Part shown: one piece after another, positions 53,693 to 62,106 of the stretch
Position numbering within the stretch: position 1 is the first letter of the stretch
How the letters are laid out: every line of letters begins with the position of its first letter
Assembly (NCBI RefSeq): GCF_001428305.1
Contig: NZ_LMRZ01000004.1
Location: 407,399 to 471,398 of the forward strand
From: Janibacter sp. Soil728
Lineage (GTDB): Bacteria; Actinomycetota; Actinomycetes; Actinomycetales; Dermatophilaceae
Direction of reading: 5' to 3'
DNA: 64,000 bases
The notes under the pieces: model-generated
Databases searched by the model: none
Told to the model about the DNA's origin: nothing
Seen by the model: only the letters and a program-made list of their open reading frames with translations
Program-made: the position numbers and the translations under genes

Positions 53693-53711
53693 TTAGGTAA
53701 GGCTAACAACA
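53693..53711. promoter_or_regulatory. DtxR/IdeR-type iron box
   Basis: TTAGGTAAGGCTAACAACA matches the DtxR/IdeR 19-bp consensus (TTAGGTTAGGCTAACCTAA) at 15 of 19 positions, with the central part nearly intact. It lies 53 nt upstream of the binding-protein gene and 78 nt upstream of the divergent S66 peptidase gene, so it may control both. Repression under iron sufficiency is the expected behaviour. Confidence 0.8.
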
Positions 53712-53788
53712 CTAGATCTTGCATGACGAGACGCGCCGGTGCCGGAAGGCGGTCGACGTGGGCACCCACCGGCTGGTTGGCTGGCCCC

Positions 53789-54820
53789 ATGGACGCGCGA
53801 CTGCCCGCCCCCCTTCGTCCCGGCGACACGATCGCCGTCACCGCACCGAGCAGCGGTGTCCCCCAAGCGCTCTGGCCCCGTCTGGACGCCGCGATCGCAC
53901 ACCTGCGGCGTCGCGGCTTCGAGGTGCTCGAAGGGGTCTGCCTGCGCGATGCCGACGACCACCACGTCAGTGCCTCGCGGGAGGCCCGCGCCGACGAGCT
54001 GATGGCCCTGCTCGTCGACCCCGACATCGCCGCCGTCGTCCCGCCGTGGGGCGGTGAGACGGGCATCGACGTCCTGCGGTTCCTGGACTTCGAGCTGCTC
54101 GCCGAGTGCGACCCCTGCTGGTACGTGGGGTTCTCCGACCTCACGACCACGATGCTCCCGCTGACCCTGCGCTCCGGGTGGGCGACGCTCCACGGGCAGA
54201 ACCTCATGGACACGCCCTACGCGCCTGCGTCCGGCCTGCTCCACTGGCTCGACGTCGTGATGAGCGAAGGGGGTGAGCTCACCCAGTCCGCGGCCACCCA
54301 CAAGCGGGCGGAGGGCTGGGACGACTACGTCGCCGACCCGCAGGTCGCCGAGCTGACGCTCAACGACCCGGCCCGGTGGTCACTCCTGGAGGGTGAGGTG
54401 GCGGGCTTCGCCGGCCCGCTCGTCGGTGGGTGCATCGAGGTCCTCTCGCCGCTGGTCGGCACCCCCTTCGCCGACGTGCCCGCGTGGGCCGCCGAGCAGG
54501 CGCAGCCGCCGGTCGTCCTGCTCGAGGCGGCCGAGGGCAATGCCTTCGAGATCGCGCGGGACCTGCACGGGATGCGGCTCGCGGGGTGGTTCGACCGGTG
54601 CTCAGGAGTGCTCGTCGGCCGGACGCCGGCACCGGACGCCCCCACCCTCACCCAGCACGACGCGGTGCGCGACGCCCTCGGAGACCTCGATGTGCCGGTC
54701 GTGCTCGACGTCGACTTCGGCCACCAGCAGCCGATGATGCCGCTCGTCCTCGGGGTGGAGGCCCGGGTCGAGGTCGGACCGGAAGGTCAACGGATCACAC
54801 AGGACCTGGGGCGGTCCTGA
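53789..54820 (+). CDS. S66 family peptidase (LD-carboxypeptidase/MccF-like)
   Basis: 343 residues; an upstream ATG at 53723 would add 22 residues. RPGDTIAVTAPSSG at the start and the nucleophile elbow WYVGFSDLTTTML (Ser in GxSD) are S66 hallmarks, as is GGCIEVLSPLVG and the late DFGHQQPMMPLVLG with the catalytic His. Members cleave L,D bonds in murein peptides or degrade peptide-nucleotide antibiotics such as microcin C. It is divergent from the iron operon. Its end overlaps the convergent hydrolase gene by 26 nt. Confidence 0.9.
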   Translation: MDARLPAPLRPGDTIAVTAPSSGVPQALWPRLDAAIAHLRRRGFEVLEGVCLRDADDHHVSASREARADELMALLVDPDIAAVVPPWGGETGIDVLRFLDFELLAECDPCWYVGFSDLTTTMLPLTLRSGWATLHGQNLMDTPYAPASGLLHWLDVVMSEGGELTQSAATHKRAEGWDDYVADPQVAELTLNDPARWSLLEGEVAGFAGPLVGGCIEVLSPLVGTPFADVPAWAAEQAQPPVVLLEAAEGNAFEIARDLHGMRLAGWFDRCSGVLVGRTPAPDAPTLTQHDAVRDALGDLDVPVVLDVDFGHQQPMMPLVLGVEARVEVGPEGQRITQDLGRS

Positions 54821-55649
54821 CCCGCTCGAGCACCCAACGCGCGATGCGCTCGCCGATGATCTCGGGGGACCGGGCGAAGGAGTAGTGGTTCACCGGCTTG
54901 CCGGGGTCACCCGCGGCCTTGGCGAAGGTGAACCTCTCGACGTCGGCGCCGACAAACAGAGCGACGAGCGCGTCCACGGCCGCCGGGGGAGCGAGGGAGT
55001 CGTTGTCGAGGTCGACGACGAGCATCGGGAGCCGTCGATCACGCAGGCCGGTGGTGACGTCCTGGCGGCGAGGGGCGAGACGACCGGTGCGGGCGAAGGC
55101 TGCCCACTCCCGCATGAGCGTCATCGGCTGGGTGCCGCCGAAGCCGAGCCGTGCGCCGGGCCAGTACCCCAGCACCCGCGAGACCGTCCCGATGAACTGG
55201 GTCTGGGCCAGCGTCTTGAGCCCCTGCTGGGTGCGCCAGTGCGTGCTCCCCGATCCGATGAGCACCACGGCGTCGACGGCCGGCTGGTCACCGGACAGGT
55301 GGGTGGCGAGGACGTGGCCACCGAGGGAATGGCCGAGCGCGACGACCGGGCCGGGGTGCTCTCGACGCACCGACTCCACGACTGCTGGCAGCCACTCGTG
55401 GGCCAGCTCCGTGTAACCGAGGTCCTGACCGCGTCCGGCCAGCGGCCGCGCAGCGCCCTGTCCGGGATAGTCGGCGACGCCCGCCGTCACCCCATGACGG
55501 GCGAGCTCGTCGACGAAGGGTCCGTAGTAGCCCGCCGGCACGCCCATGGCGGGCAGCACGAGGACGAAGGGGGTCGACCCCTCGGCCTGTGCGACGTGCA
55601 GGGCGGTGGTGCCGCCGTCGGGGAGGGTGATCTCGCTGTGCTGGTTCAC
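54795..55649 (-). CDS. Alpha/beta hydrolase
   Basis: 284 residues. Nucleophile elbow GHSLGG in VVALGHSLGGHVLATHLSG; acid in MLVVDLDNDSLAP; His in KPVNHYSFARSPE; oxyanion strand VLVLPAMGVPAGYYGPFVDEL. The GTG at 55649 is preferred; the frame remains open upstream only as a shadow. Substrate unknown. It overlaps the S66 gene at its 3' end and is separated by 26 nt from the glycosyltransferase gene on the same strand. Confidence 0.85.
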   Translation of the reverse strand: MNQHSEITLPDGGTTALHVAQAEGSTPFVLVLPAMGVPAGYYGPFVDELARHGVTAGVADYPGQGAARPLAGRGQDLGYTELAHEWLPAVVESVRREHPGPVVALGHSLGGHVLATHLSGDQPAVDAVVLIGSGSTHWRTQQGLKTLAQTQFIGTVSRVLGYWPGARLGFGGTQPMTLMREWAAFARTGRLAPRRQDVTTGLRDRRLPMLVVDLDNDSLAPPAAVDALVALFVGADVERFTFAKAAGDPGKPVNHYSFARSPEIIGERIARWVLERVRTAPGPV

Positions 55650-55675
55650 GTCGGTGAGGGTAGACGGTGGTGCCG

Positions 55676-57421
55676 TCAGCCGGAGCGCCGGTCGGCGTCC
55701 GCGATGGCCTCCACGACGGCCTGTTCGACGGCGGGCCGCTGCTGGGCGAACTGTGGCCCCGTCACCAGGATCCTCTTGACGAAAGGAAAGCCGGCGTCGA
55801 GCAGCTCGTGCCACCCGTGCAGCGTCAGGTCGACCGTCTCCGGGACGCCCAGCTCGGCGTGGCTCCACCCGACATCGCGGGTGAGGCCACCGCGGTCGAC
55901 GGCCTCGGTCAGCCCCACCTCGTACGCGCGCACGACGGCACTCTTGGACTCCAGAGCCGTCACATCGCTCCAGAAGGTGGCCAACGGCCCGCGCGCGAGG
56001 ACACCTCCGCGGAAGGCCAGCAGGTAGCTCTGCAGGTGCTCGGCCGGCCAGCGGTTGGCCGTGGCCCCCCAGACGTCGGTCGTGCTGTTGACCAGCCGAC
56101 CCAGCAGCTCGTCCAGAGGTGCGAGCGGCCCGATGAGGGAGTCGTTGGTGAGGACGACGAGGTCCTGGTGCGCGAGCTCGGGCCACGTGCGCAGGGCGTA
56201 CGCCCATGAGCCGAAGTCGTAGGCCGTGTTGCCACGGCGCGTCACGGCCACACCGATGGGCACGTCGGTGTGGCGCAGCCGGACCCACGGGTCCCGGGCG
56301 GCCACCACGAGCACACCGAAGCCTGCATCGGCCCAGGCGCGGGCTGCTCGCAGCGCGTCGGGCCGGACCGCTGCGCCGGCGGACCACTCGGCCAGCACCA
56401 CGACCCGATCCCGACCGAGCACGTCGTCGAGCTCGCCGCCGACGAGTCCCTCGCGGACGGGCAGACGCTCGTTGGCCCACCGCTTGAGCGACCACCGCGC
56501 GTCGCGCAGGCGTCTGCGGGTCTCCTGCTCCCAGTCCTGCACCCGATCGGTGAGCGTCGGCGCCCCGCTCTCCTGCGCCCGCTCGTGCGTGCCCCGCAGG
56601 GTCCACGCCGTGGCCTCCGCGGCCTTGGTCAGCTCACCGGGGTGGGCGGCCCACAGCGAGGTGAGTCGTCCGAGCTGCCGGACCCGGCCGCGGGCGAGGA
56701 CGGTGCGCGACGGGGACGCGTCGTACCCCAGGTCGATCTCGAAGCGCTCGCCGACCACCCTGGGATGGACGCGCACGCCGTTGACGATGTTGGACACGTT
56801 GCTCCCGTGGAGAACCTGGGCCCACATCGGCGGGGCGGCGACCTCACGCAACCGGCCGTGCCCACGTGCGCGGGCGTGCTTGGTGACGTAGACCGTCGCC
56901 GGCGGCTCGCCGTCACGGCGGGCCTCGATGAGCGAGAGGAAGGGGTTGGAGAGCACATCGCAGCGGTGGACGGCCCCGCTGCGCTCGATCTGGATCCCTC
57001 GGGGGAAGCCGACGAAGAGCTGCGGCTGCTCGACGAACTGGGCCTGCACGGACGCCATGAAGTCCACTGCGATGGCGTCGTCGCTGTCCATGCGGGTGGT
57101 GATGACGAAGGGGGCATGGCTGCGGACCGCGACGTGCTCGGCGAAGCTGTCGCGACGGAAGGGCTCGTGGGTCCAGATCGGGGTGAAGGTGCCCTGGGCG
57201 AGCTCCTCGACCTCGTCTCGGAACCCCGCAGAGCAGCGGTCGTCGAGCAGGACGAGCCACTCGAAGCCCTGACCGCCTCGCTGGGAGAGCACCGACGGGA
57301 GAGCCGCGTCGACGAAGAACCCGAGCCGGTAGTAGAGCCAGTCCTCGCTCGCCGGGGCGGCATCGGGTGCCATCACCGCGCTGAAGCGCGTCAGCAGGAA
57401 GTGATCGAAGGGAGCGCCCAC
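55676..57421 (-). CDS. Two-domain glycosyltransferase: rhamnosyltransferase-like plus RgpF-like
   Basis: 581 residues. The start is GTG at 57421, giving the family N-terminus GAPFDHFLLTRFS. Part one (about 1-290) is like putative rhamnosyltransferases: FEWLVLLDDRCSAGFRDEV, FVITTRMDSDDAIAVDFM. Part two (about 335-581) matches rhamnan synthesis protein F: VVVLAEWSAGA, RGNTAYDFGSWAYALRTWPEL, LVVLTNDSLIGPL and DVGWSHAELGVPETVD. It probably builds a rhamnose-containing cell-surface polymer, yet no other polysaccharide gene is near. It is divergent from rph, with 33 nt between starts. Confidence 0.8.
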   Translation of the reverse strand: MGAPFDHFLLTRFSAVMAPDAAPASEDWLYYRLGFFVDAALPSVLSQRGGQGFEWLVLLDDRCSAGFRDEVEELAQGTFTPIWTHEPFRRDSFAEHVAVRSHAPFVITTRMDSDDAIAVDFMASVQAQFVEQPQLFVGFPRGIQIERSGAVHRCDVLSNPFLSLIEARRDGEPPATVYVTKHARARGHGRLREVAAPPMWAQVLHGSNVSNIVNGVRVHPRVVGERFEIDLGYDASPSRTVLARGRVRQLGRLTSLWAAHPGELTKAAEATAWTLRGTHERAQESGAPTLTDRVQDWEQETRRRLRDARWSLKRWANERLPVREGLVGGELDDVLGRDRVVVLAEWSAGAAVRPDALRAARAWADAGFGVLVVAARDPWVRLRHTDVPIGVAVTRRGNTAYDFGSWAYALRTWPELAHQDLVVLTNDSLIGPLAPLDELLGRLVNSTTDVWGATANRWPAEHLQSYLLAFRGGVLARGPLATFWSDVTALESKSAVVRAYEVGLTEAVDRGGLTRDVGWSHAELGVPETVDLTLHGWHELLDAGFPFVKRILVTGPQFAQQRPAVEQAVVEAIADADRRSG

Positions 57422-57454
57422 CTCGCCATCATCGCCGATCGTTAGCCTGAGCCC

Positions 57455-58213
57455 ATGACTGACACCACCCCCCGCCACGACGGACGTACCCCCGAGCAGC
57501 TGCGCGAGGTGCGGATCACCCGCAACTGGCTCGACCACGCCGAGGGCTCGGTACTCGTGGAGTTCGGCCGCACCCGCGTGCTCGTCGCCGCCTCCTTCGA
57601 GGCCGGCGTGCCGCGCTGGCTCAAGGGCCAGGGGACCGGCTGGGTCACCGCCGAGTACGAGATGCTGCCGCGCAGCACCAACACCCGCAGCGGTCGCGAC
57701 TCCCGCAAGGGCAAGGTCGGTGGCCGCACCCACGAGATCTCCCGACTGATCGGCCGAAGCCTGCGCGCGGTCATCGACACCAAGGCGCTGGGGGAGAACA
57801 CGATCGTCCTCGACTGCGACGTCCTCCAGGCCGACGGAGGTACCCGCACCGCGGCGATCACCGGCGCCTACGTCGCGCTCGTCGACGCCATCGAGGACGC
57901 CCGCAAGCGCGGACTCATCGCGCCCGGCGCCAAGCCCCTCACCGGATCCCTGGCCGCCGTCTCGGTCGGCGTCGTCGGTGGACGTGCGGTCTGCGACCTG
58001 GACTACCCCGAGGACTCCACCGCGGAGACGGACATGAATGTCGTCATGACCGGGACCGGCGAGTTCATCGAGGTGCAGGGAACGGCCGAGGGTGCTCCCT
58101 TCGACCGCGACCTCCTGAGCCAGCTGCTCGACCTCGCGACCACCGGCTGCGCCGACCTCACGGTCAAGCAGCAGGAGGCGCTCGCCGAGACCCCGCGGGA
58201 GCGCGTGCAGTGA
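57455..58213 (+). CDS. rph: Ribonuclease PH
   Basis: 252 residues; phosphorolytic 3'-5' exoribonuclease that trims tRNA 3' ends. RPEQLREV-type start ([14 protein letters not shown]), [53 protein letters not shown] and [24 protein letters not shown] are all conserved. It overlaps rdgB by 4 nt, the usual actinobacterial rph-rdgB pair. Confidence 0.97.
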   Translation: MTDTTPRHDGRTPEQLREVRITRNWLDHAEGSVLVEFGRTRVLVAASFEAGVPRWLKGQGTGWVTAEYEMLPRSTNTRSGRDSRKGKVGGRTHEISRLIGRSLRAVIDTKALGENTIVLDCDVLQADGGTRTAAITGAYVALVDAIEDARKRGLIAPGAKPLTGSLAAVSVGVVGGRAVCDLDYPEDSTAETDMNVVMTGTGEFIEVQGTAEGAPFDRDLLSQLLDLATTGCADLTVKQQEALAETPRERVQ

Positions 58214-58851
58214 CCCGGCGGGTCGTCCTCGCGACGCACAACGAGCACAAGGTGAGGGAACTTCAGCAGATCCTCGCGGAAGCCCTTGGTCCTGAGGCCG
58301 GGCTGGGCCTCGAGATCGTCTCGATGGCGGCCTTCCCCGAGGTCGGTGAGATCCCCGAGACTTCAGTGACGTTCGCCGGCAACGCCCGGCTCAAGGCCGA
58401 GCACGTCGCGATGCGCACCTCGCTCCCGGCGCTCGCGGACGACTCAGGGCTCGCTGTCGAGGTCCTCGGCGGCAGCCCCGGGATCTTCTCCGCCCGTTGG
58501 TCGGGTCTGCACGCGGGGGAGGACCTGCCCCGCGCCGAGAAGGACCGGCGCAACCTCCAGCTGCTCCTCGACCAGCTCGCAGACGTCCGCGACGAGCACC
58601 GCCGCGCGGCCTTCCGGTGCGCGGCCGTCCTCGCGATCCCCGGTGGCACGACGGTCACGAGCGAAGGGGAGGTCCCCGGAGTGATCGTGCGGGAACCCTT
58701 GGGGGACAACGGCTTCGGTTACGACCCGATCTTCGTGCCGGACGGCGACACCCGAACCCTCGCCCAGTACACCGACGTGGAGAAGAACGCGATCAGCCAC
58801 CGCGGCCGCGCCTTCCGCGCGATGGTCCCGCTCCTGCGCGAGCACCTGTAA
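58210..58851 (+). CDS. rdgB: XTP/dITP diphosphatase (RdgB/HAM1)
   Basis: 213 residues. Removes inosine and xanthosine triphosphates. [18 protein letters not shown] gives the T-x-N-x-x-K substrate site; [37 protein letters not shown]-like [14 protein letters not shown] and [14 protein letters not shown] are conserved. Start GTG overlaps the rph stop. The small hairpin at 58868 probably ends its transcript. Confidence 0.97.
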   Translation: MTRRVVLATHNEHKVRELQQILAEALGPEAGLGLEIVSMAAFPEVGEIPETSVTFAGNARLKAEHVAMRTSLPALADDSGLAVEVLGGSPGIFSARWSGLHAGEDLPRAEKDRRNLQLLLDQLADVRDEHRRAAFRCAAVLAIPGGTTVTSEGEVPGVIVREPLGDNGFGYDPIFVPDGDTRTLAQYTDVEKNAISHRGRAFRAMVPLLREHL

Positions 58852-58867
58852 CCCACACCCCCAGACT

Positions 58868-58891
58868 CTGCATTGCCCTATGGCAATGCAG
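58868..58891. terminator. Hairpin between rdgB and tRNA-Leu (copy 1 of a repeated hairpin)
   Basis: CTGCATTGCC (58868-58877), loop CTAT and GGCAATGCAG (58882-58891) form a perfect 10-bp stem. It lies between rdgB (plus) and the 3' end of the minus-strand tRNA-Leu gene, so it can serve both. The same sequence recurs, inverted, at 59466. Its AT content is higher than its surroundings. Confidence 0.75.
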
Positions 58892-58898
58892 GGTTCGG

Positions 58899-58982
58899 TG
58901 CCGAAGGCGGGACTTGAACCCGCACACCCTTACGGGCACGTGGACCTAAACCACGCGCGTCTGCCAATTCCGCCACTTCGGC
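58899..58982 (-). tRNA. tRNA-Leu (anticodon UAG)
   Basis: 84 nt, long variable arm as in class II tRNAs. Acceptor GCCGAAG pairs with CTTCGGC; D-arm GCGGAATTGGCAGACGC; anticodon stem CGTGG/CCACG with loop TTTAGGT, anticodon TAG (reads CUA); variable arm TGCCCGTAAGGGTG; T-arm GCGGGTTCAAGTCCCGC. The discriminator is A and CCA is not encoded (CCG follows). Confidence 0.96.
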
Positions 58983-59002
58983 TCGGCTGGCAGTCTAGGC
59001 GG

Positions 59003-59461
59003 GTGAGTGCACACACCTTCACGACCTCCCTTCGCTGGAGCGGGTCGACCGCCGTGGGCTACGACGGCTACCCCCGCGAGCACGGCCTGACGATGTCTTC
59101 GCACGACGTCCTCGCCAGCAGCGATGCCGCCTTCGGCGGTGACGCCCAGCTGCCCAACCCGGAGCAGCTCCTGGTCGCCGCGGCGAGCAGCTGCCAGATG
59201 TTGTCCTTCCTGGCAGTCGCTGCCCGCGCCCGTCTCGACGTCGTCGAATACCGCGACGAGGCGGTGGGTGAGATGCCCGAGGACAACCGACCGATGTGGG
59301 TGACGCGGATCGTCCTGCGCCCGCGGATCACCCTCGGCAACCCGGCTCCACGGGCCAAGGTCCAGCGGCTGGTCGATGTCGCCCACCGGGAGTGCTTCAT
59401 CGCGCAGAGCGTGCGGAGCGAGATCGTGCTGGAGCCCACCTTCCGGGGTCTCGTCGACTGA
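59003..59461 (+). CDS. OsmC-family peroxidase-like protein
   Basis: 152 residues. The two redox cysteines are in AAASSCQMLSFLAVAARARLDV and AHRECFIAQSV, with conserved PEQLLVAA before the first and the catalytic-type Arg region in between. OsmC/Ohr proteins reduce organic hydroperoxides. The GTG at 59003 starts the domain exactly; upstream frame lies in the tRNA. It is divergent from the tRNA-Leu gene (20 nt apart) and is followed by the second copy of the repeated hairpin. Confidence 0.9.
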   Translation: MSAHTFTTSLRWSGSTAVGYDGYPREHGLTMSSHDVLASSDAAFGGDAQLPNPEQLLVAAASSCQMLSFLAVAARARLDVVEYRDEAVGEMPEDNRPMWVTRIVLRPRITLGNPAPRAKVQRLVDVAHRECFIAQSVRSEIVLEPTFRGLVD

Positions 59462-59465
59462 ACCC

Positions 59466-59485
59466 GCATTGCCATAGGGCAATGC
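59466..59485. terminator. Hairpin between osmC-like gene and cbiO (copy 2, inverted)
   Basis: GCATTGCC, loop ATAG, GGCAATGC: an 8-bp stem that is the reverse complement of the hairpin at 58868 over 22 of 24 positions. It lies 5 nt after the OsmC gene stop and 16 nt before the convergent cbiO stop, so it again sits between two converging genes. Confidence 0.75.
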
Positions 59486-59501
59486 AGGTGGGAGGGCGGG
59501 C

Positions 59502-60260
59502 TCAGCGGCGGGTACGCCCCGGCACCGACCGCGGGTCGAAGCCGTAGGGCAGCTCGAGTCGGTGGGCGCGCATGAGGGGCTCGTCGGCGAGCACCTCACG
59601 TGTCGCGCCATCAGCCACCACCCTTCCGTCGGAGAGCACGACCGAGCGCTCGCACAGCTGCAGCGCATAGGGCAGGTCGTGCGTCACCATCAGCACCGTG
59701 ATCTCCAGACCGTCGACGATCTCGGCGAGCTCGCGCCGCGAGGCGGGGTCGAGGTTGCTGCTCGGCTCGTCGAGCACGAGGATCTCGGGACGCATCGCCA
59801 GGACGGTGGCGACGGCCACGCGCCGCTTCTGCCCGAAGGACAGGTGGTGCGGCGCACGGTCGGCCACGTCGCTCATCCCGACGGCTTCGAGTGCATCGGC
59901 CACCCGCTGGTCGACCTCTGCCGGAGACAGACCGAGGTTGCGCGGGCCGAAGGCCACGTCCTGCGCGACCGTCGTCATGAAGAGCTGGTCGTCAGGGTCC
60001 TGGAAGACGATGCCCACCCGCCGGCGCACGTCGAGCAGGTGCTCGCGCACGACCGGCAGCCCCGAGACCGCCACCGACCCCGACGTCGGCACGAGGATCC
60101 CGTTGAGGTGGAGCACGAGGGTCGTCTTGCCCGCGCCGTTGGGCCCGAGCAGGGCGACGCGCTCGCCCGGGTGGATGTGCAGGTCCACGCCATCGAGCGC
60201 GAGGTGACCATCGGGGTAGGTGTGCCGCAGGCCGCGCAGCTCGATGACAGGGGTGCTCAC
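59502..60260 (-). CDS. cbiO: Cobalt/nickel ECF transporter ATPase
   Basis: 252 residues. Walker A LLGPNGAGKTTLVLHL, Q-loop FQDPDDQLFMTTVAQDV (the DPDDQLF typical of CbiO), signature LSFGQKRRVAVA, Walker B EILVLDEPSSNLDP and VTHDLPYAL. GTG start at 60260 overlaps cbiQ by 4 nt. It drives a group I ECF importer with CbiQ, CbiN and CbiM encoded upstream on the same strand. Confidence 0.95.
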   Translation of the reverse strand: MSTPVIELRGLRHTYPDGHLALDGVDLHIHPGERVALLGPNGAGKTTLVLHLNGILVPTSGSVAVSGLPVVREHLLDVRRRVGIVFQDPDDQLFMTTVAQDVAFGPRNLGLSPAEVDQRVADALEAVGMSDVADRAPHHLSFGQKRRVAVATVLAMRPEILVLDEPSSNLDPASRRELAEIVDGLEITVLMVTHDLPYALQLCERSVVLSDGRVVADGATREVLADEPLMRAHRLELPYGFDPRSVPGRTRR

Positions 60261-61018
60261 CGGGACACCATCGCAGCCACGAGCACGACGGCCGCAGCCA
60301 GTGGCAGCGTCATGGCGATGAGCCACGCCCGCAGGACGACGGCGATCGGCTCGACATGCATGTGACCGTCGTGGCCTCGCGACAGCATCGCCAGGTGCAC
60401 GCGCTCGCCCCGCTCGTACGAGCGGATGAAGAGAGCCCCGGCCGTGCTCGCCAGGACCGGCCACGACCGCAACCCGCCGCCGCGGAAGCCCCGCGACTCC
60501 CGGGCCACCCGCATCGCCTGCAGCTGCCCGCTGATGACATCGGCGTAGCGGACCATGAAGCCGAGGATGAGCACCAGCTGAGCTGGCAGCCGCAGTCGCG
60601 CCAACCCCGAGACGATGTCGGCGGGCTGCGTGGTCGCCGCGAGGAGCAGCGAGGCGCCCACCCCGAGCGTGCCCTTGGCCAGCAGGTTCCAGGCGCCCCA
60701 CAGTCCCGGCTCCGAGAGGGTCAGCGGTCCGATGTCGACCCGTGGTCCGGTCGCGACGAAGGGCATGAGTGCGGCGAAGATGACGAAGGGGACCTCGATG
60801 AGCAGTCGAGGAGCCAGGTGCCGCAGCGGGACCCGGCTCGCGAGGATCACGCCGAGCAGCAGCAGCGCATGGACCCCGAAGGCCCAGATCGCCTCCCGCG
60901 GTGTCGCGACGACGGCGATGACGAAGAGCAGCGTGGCGAGGATCTTCAGGTGCGCCGGCATGGCCTGCAGCCACGACCTCCCGTGGTGGGCCAGCGCGTG
61001 GTGGTGGGAACCGGCCAC
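60257..61018 (-). CDS. cbiQ: Cobalt/nickel ECF transporter membrane protein CbiQ
   Basis: 253 residues with five or six helices. The coupling motifs are present: ARESRGFRGGG (first A-R-G type coupling helix) and LMLSRGHDGHM-like LAMLSRGHDG (second), which contact CbiO. Starts one base after the cbiN stop region. No odd features. Confidence 0.93.
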   Translation of the reverse strand: MAGSHHHALAHHGRSWLQAMPAHLKILATLLFVIAVVATPREAIWAFGVHALLLLGVILASRVPLRHLAPRLLIEVPFVIFAALMPFVATGPRVDIGPLTLSEPGLWGAWNLLAKGTLGVGASLLLAATTQPADIVSGLARLRLPAQLVLILGFMVRYADVISGQLQAMRVARESRGFRGGGLRSWPVLASTAGALFIRSYERGERVHLAMLSRGHDGHMHVEPIAVVLRAWLIAMTLPLAAAVVLVAAMVSR

Positions 61019-61019
61019 C

Positions 61020-61325
61020 TCAGTCGCGACGACGGACGACGAGGCGCAGCAGGAGCCACATCAACGCGCCGGTGAGCAGGACGCCGACGACACCGGCGAG
61101 GCCACCGGAGAGGAAGCCGCTGTCGACCCCCTTCGTCCCGTAGTCGGCGAAGGGGGAGCCGGCACTGCCGTGGTCCCCGGCCGAGTCGGCGAAGCCGAGC
61201 GTCTCGGCGACGTGCTCGAGCCCGTCGGGGTGGCCGGACACCCAGAAGCTCACGATCGCGGCGAGCAGCAGGCAGACGGCCAGGCCCCCCAGGACGAGGG
61301 TGCGCGTGGAGATGCGCTGCTTCAC
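61020..61325 (-). CDS. cbiN: CbiN-like PDGLE-domain protein
   Basis: 101 residues, two helices (about 10-29 and 74-95) joined by an outer loop that begins with SGHPDGLEHVAETLGF, the PDGLE motif of this family. CbiN helps load the metal into CbiM. It overlaps cbiM by 4 nt. The loop segment with GTKGVD and GSPF is encoded by two CGAAGGGGG words 20 nt apart in opposite orientation. Confidence 0.9.
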   Translation of the reverse strand: MKQRISTRTLVLGGLAVCLLLAAIVSFWVSGHPDGLEHVAETLGFADSAGDHGSAGSPFADYGTKGVDSGFLSGGLAGVVGVLLTGALMWLLLRLVVRRRD

Positions 61326-62014
61326 GGGGTCACCGACTCACGGTCGGCGGAGGTCGATCGACCGGTGGGCAGGTGCTGCGCACCGTGCACGAGGTCAGGG
61401 CGGACGGACATCACCGCGGAGACGACGAGGTAGGTGATGACTGCTTCGCCGATGCCGATGACGACATGCCAGGTGATCATCGCGCCGAAGAGGGTGCCGG
61501 CCGGCACCGGGGCGGTCCCGCCGAGCACGAAGAGCGCGGCAAAGACCGCGGCGGCGACGGGGACCGACAGCAGGGCCCCGATGGCCGCAGCCACGGGCAC
61601 CGACCTCGCGCGCGAAGGAAGGACTCGCCGGACGAGGGCGAAGACCAGCCAGCCGACCCACACGCCGACCAGCGCCATGAGAGTGACATTGGTGCCCAGC
61701 GCCGTCAGGCCCCCGTCGGCGAAGACCAGCGCCTGAACGAGCAGGACCACGGTGATGCACAAGGTGGCGGTCCACGGGCCGACGAGCACGGCGGCCAGGG
61801 CGCCGCCCAGCAGGTGCCCGGAGGTCCCCGTCGCCACGGGGAAGTTGAGCATCTGCGCGGCGAAGACGAAGGTCGCGACGAGACCCGCCAAGGGAGCGAC
61901 CCGGTCATCGAGATCGCCACGGCTGCGACGCAACGCCAGCGCGACGCCTGCGACGGCGACGATCCCCGTGGTCACGGAGGTCGGGGCGTCGAGGAATCCA
62001 TCAGGGACGTGCAT
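61322..62014 (-). CDS. cbiM: Cobalt/nickel ECF transporter substrate-binding protein CbiM
   Basis: 230 residues. MHVPDGFLDAPTSVTTG provides the conserved N-terminal metal ligands (N-terminal amine, His2 with MHIPDG pattern); seven helices follow, with FAAQMLNFPVATGTSGHLLGGAL conserved. Cobalt versus nickel cannot be decided from sequence. The promoter must lie in the 92-nt gap to the divergent bcp gene; no cobalamin riboswitch fits there. Confidence 0.95.
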   Translation of the reverse strand: MHVPDGFLDAPTSVTTGIVAVAGVALALRRSRGDLDDRVAPLAGLVATFVFAAQMLNFPVATGTSGHLLGGALAAVLVGPWTATLCITVVLLVQALVFADGGLTALGTNVTLMALVGVWVGWLVFALVRRVLPSRARSVPVAAAIGALLSVPVAAAVFAALFVLGGTAPVPAGTLFGAMITWHVVIGIGEAVITYLVVSAVMSVRPDLVHGAQHLPTGRSTSADRESVTP

Positions 62015-62071
62015 GCGACTCCTTCACGGCGGTGCGCGCTGGGATAGTTTGGGGCGCGTCCACCGACCATA

Positions 62072-62087
62072 TTGCACGTGTGTGCAG
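62072..62087. promoter_or_regulatory. Inverted repeat between cbiM and bcp, possible metal-regulator operator
   Basis: TTGCACGTGTGTGCAG contains TGCAC-GTGT-GTGCA, perfect 5-bp arms with a 4-nt spacer. The nickel regulator Nur of actinobacteria binds TTGCAA-like half-sites in inverted order; the fit is partial. Position between divergent metal-importer and peroxiredoxin genes makes an operator plausible. Confidence 0.4.
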
Positions 62088-62106
62088 GCACAGAGAGCGA
62101 GGCGAC

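Noticed and set aside
62015-62106. Cobalamin riboswitch upstream of cbiM
   Set aside because: Only 92 nt separate cbiM and bcp, and no B12-box-like sequence or suitable stems are visible.
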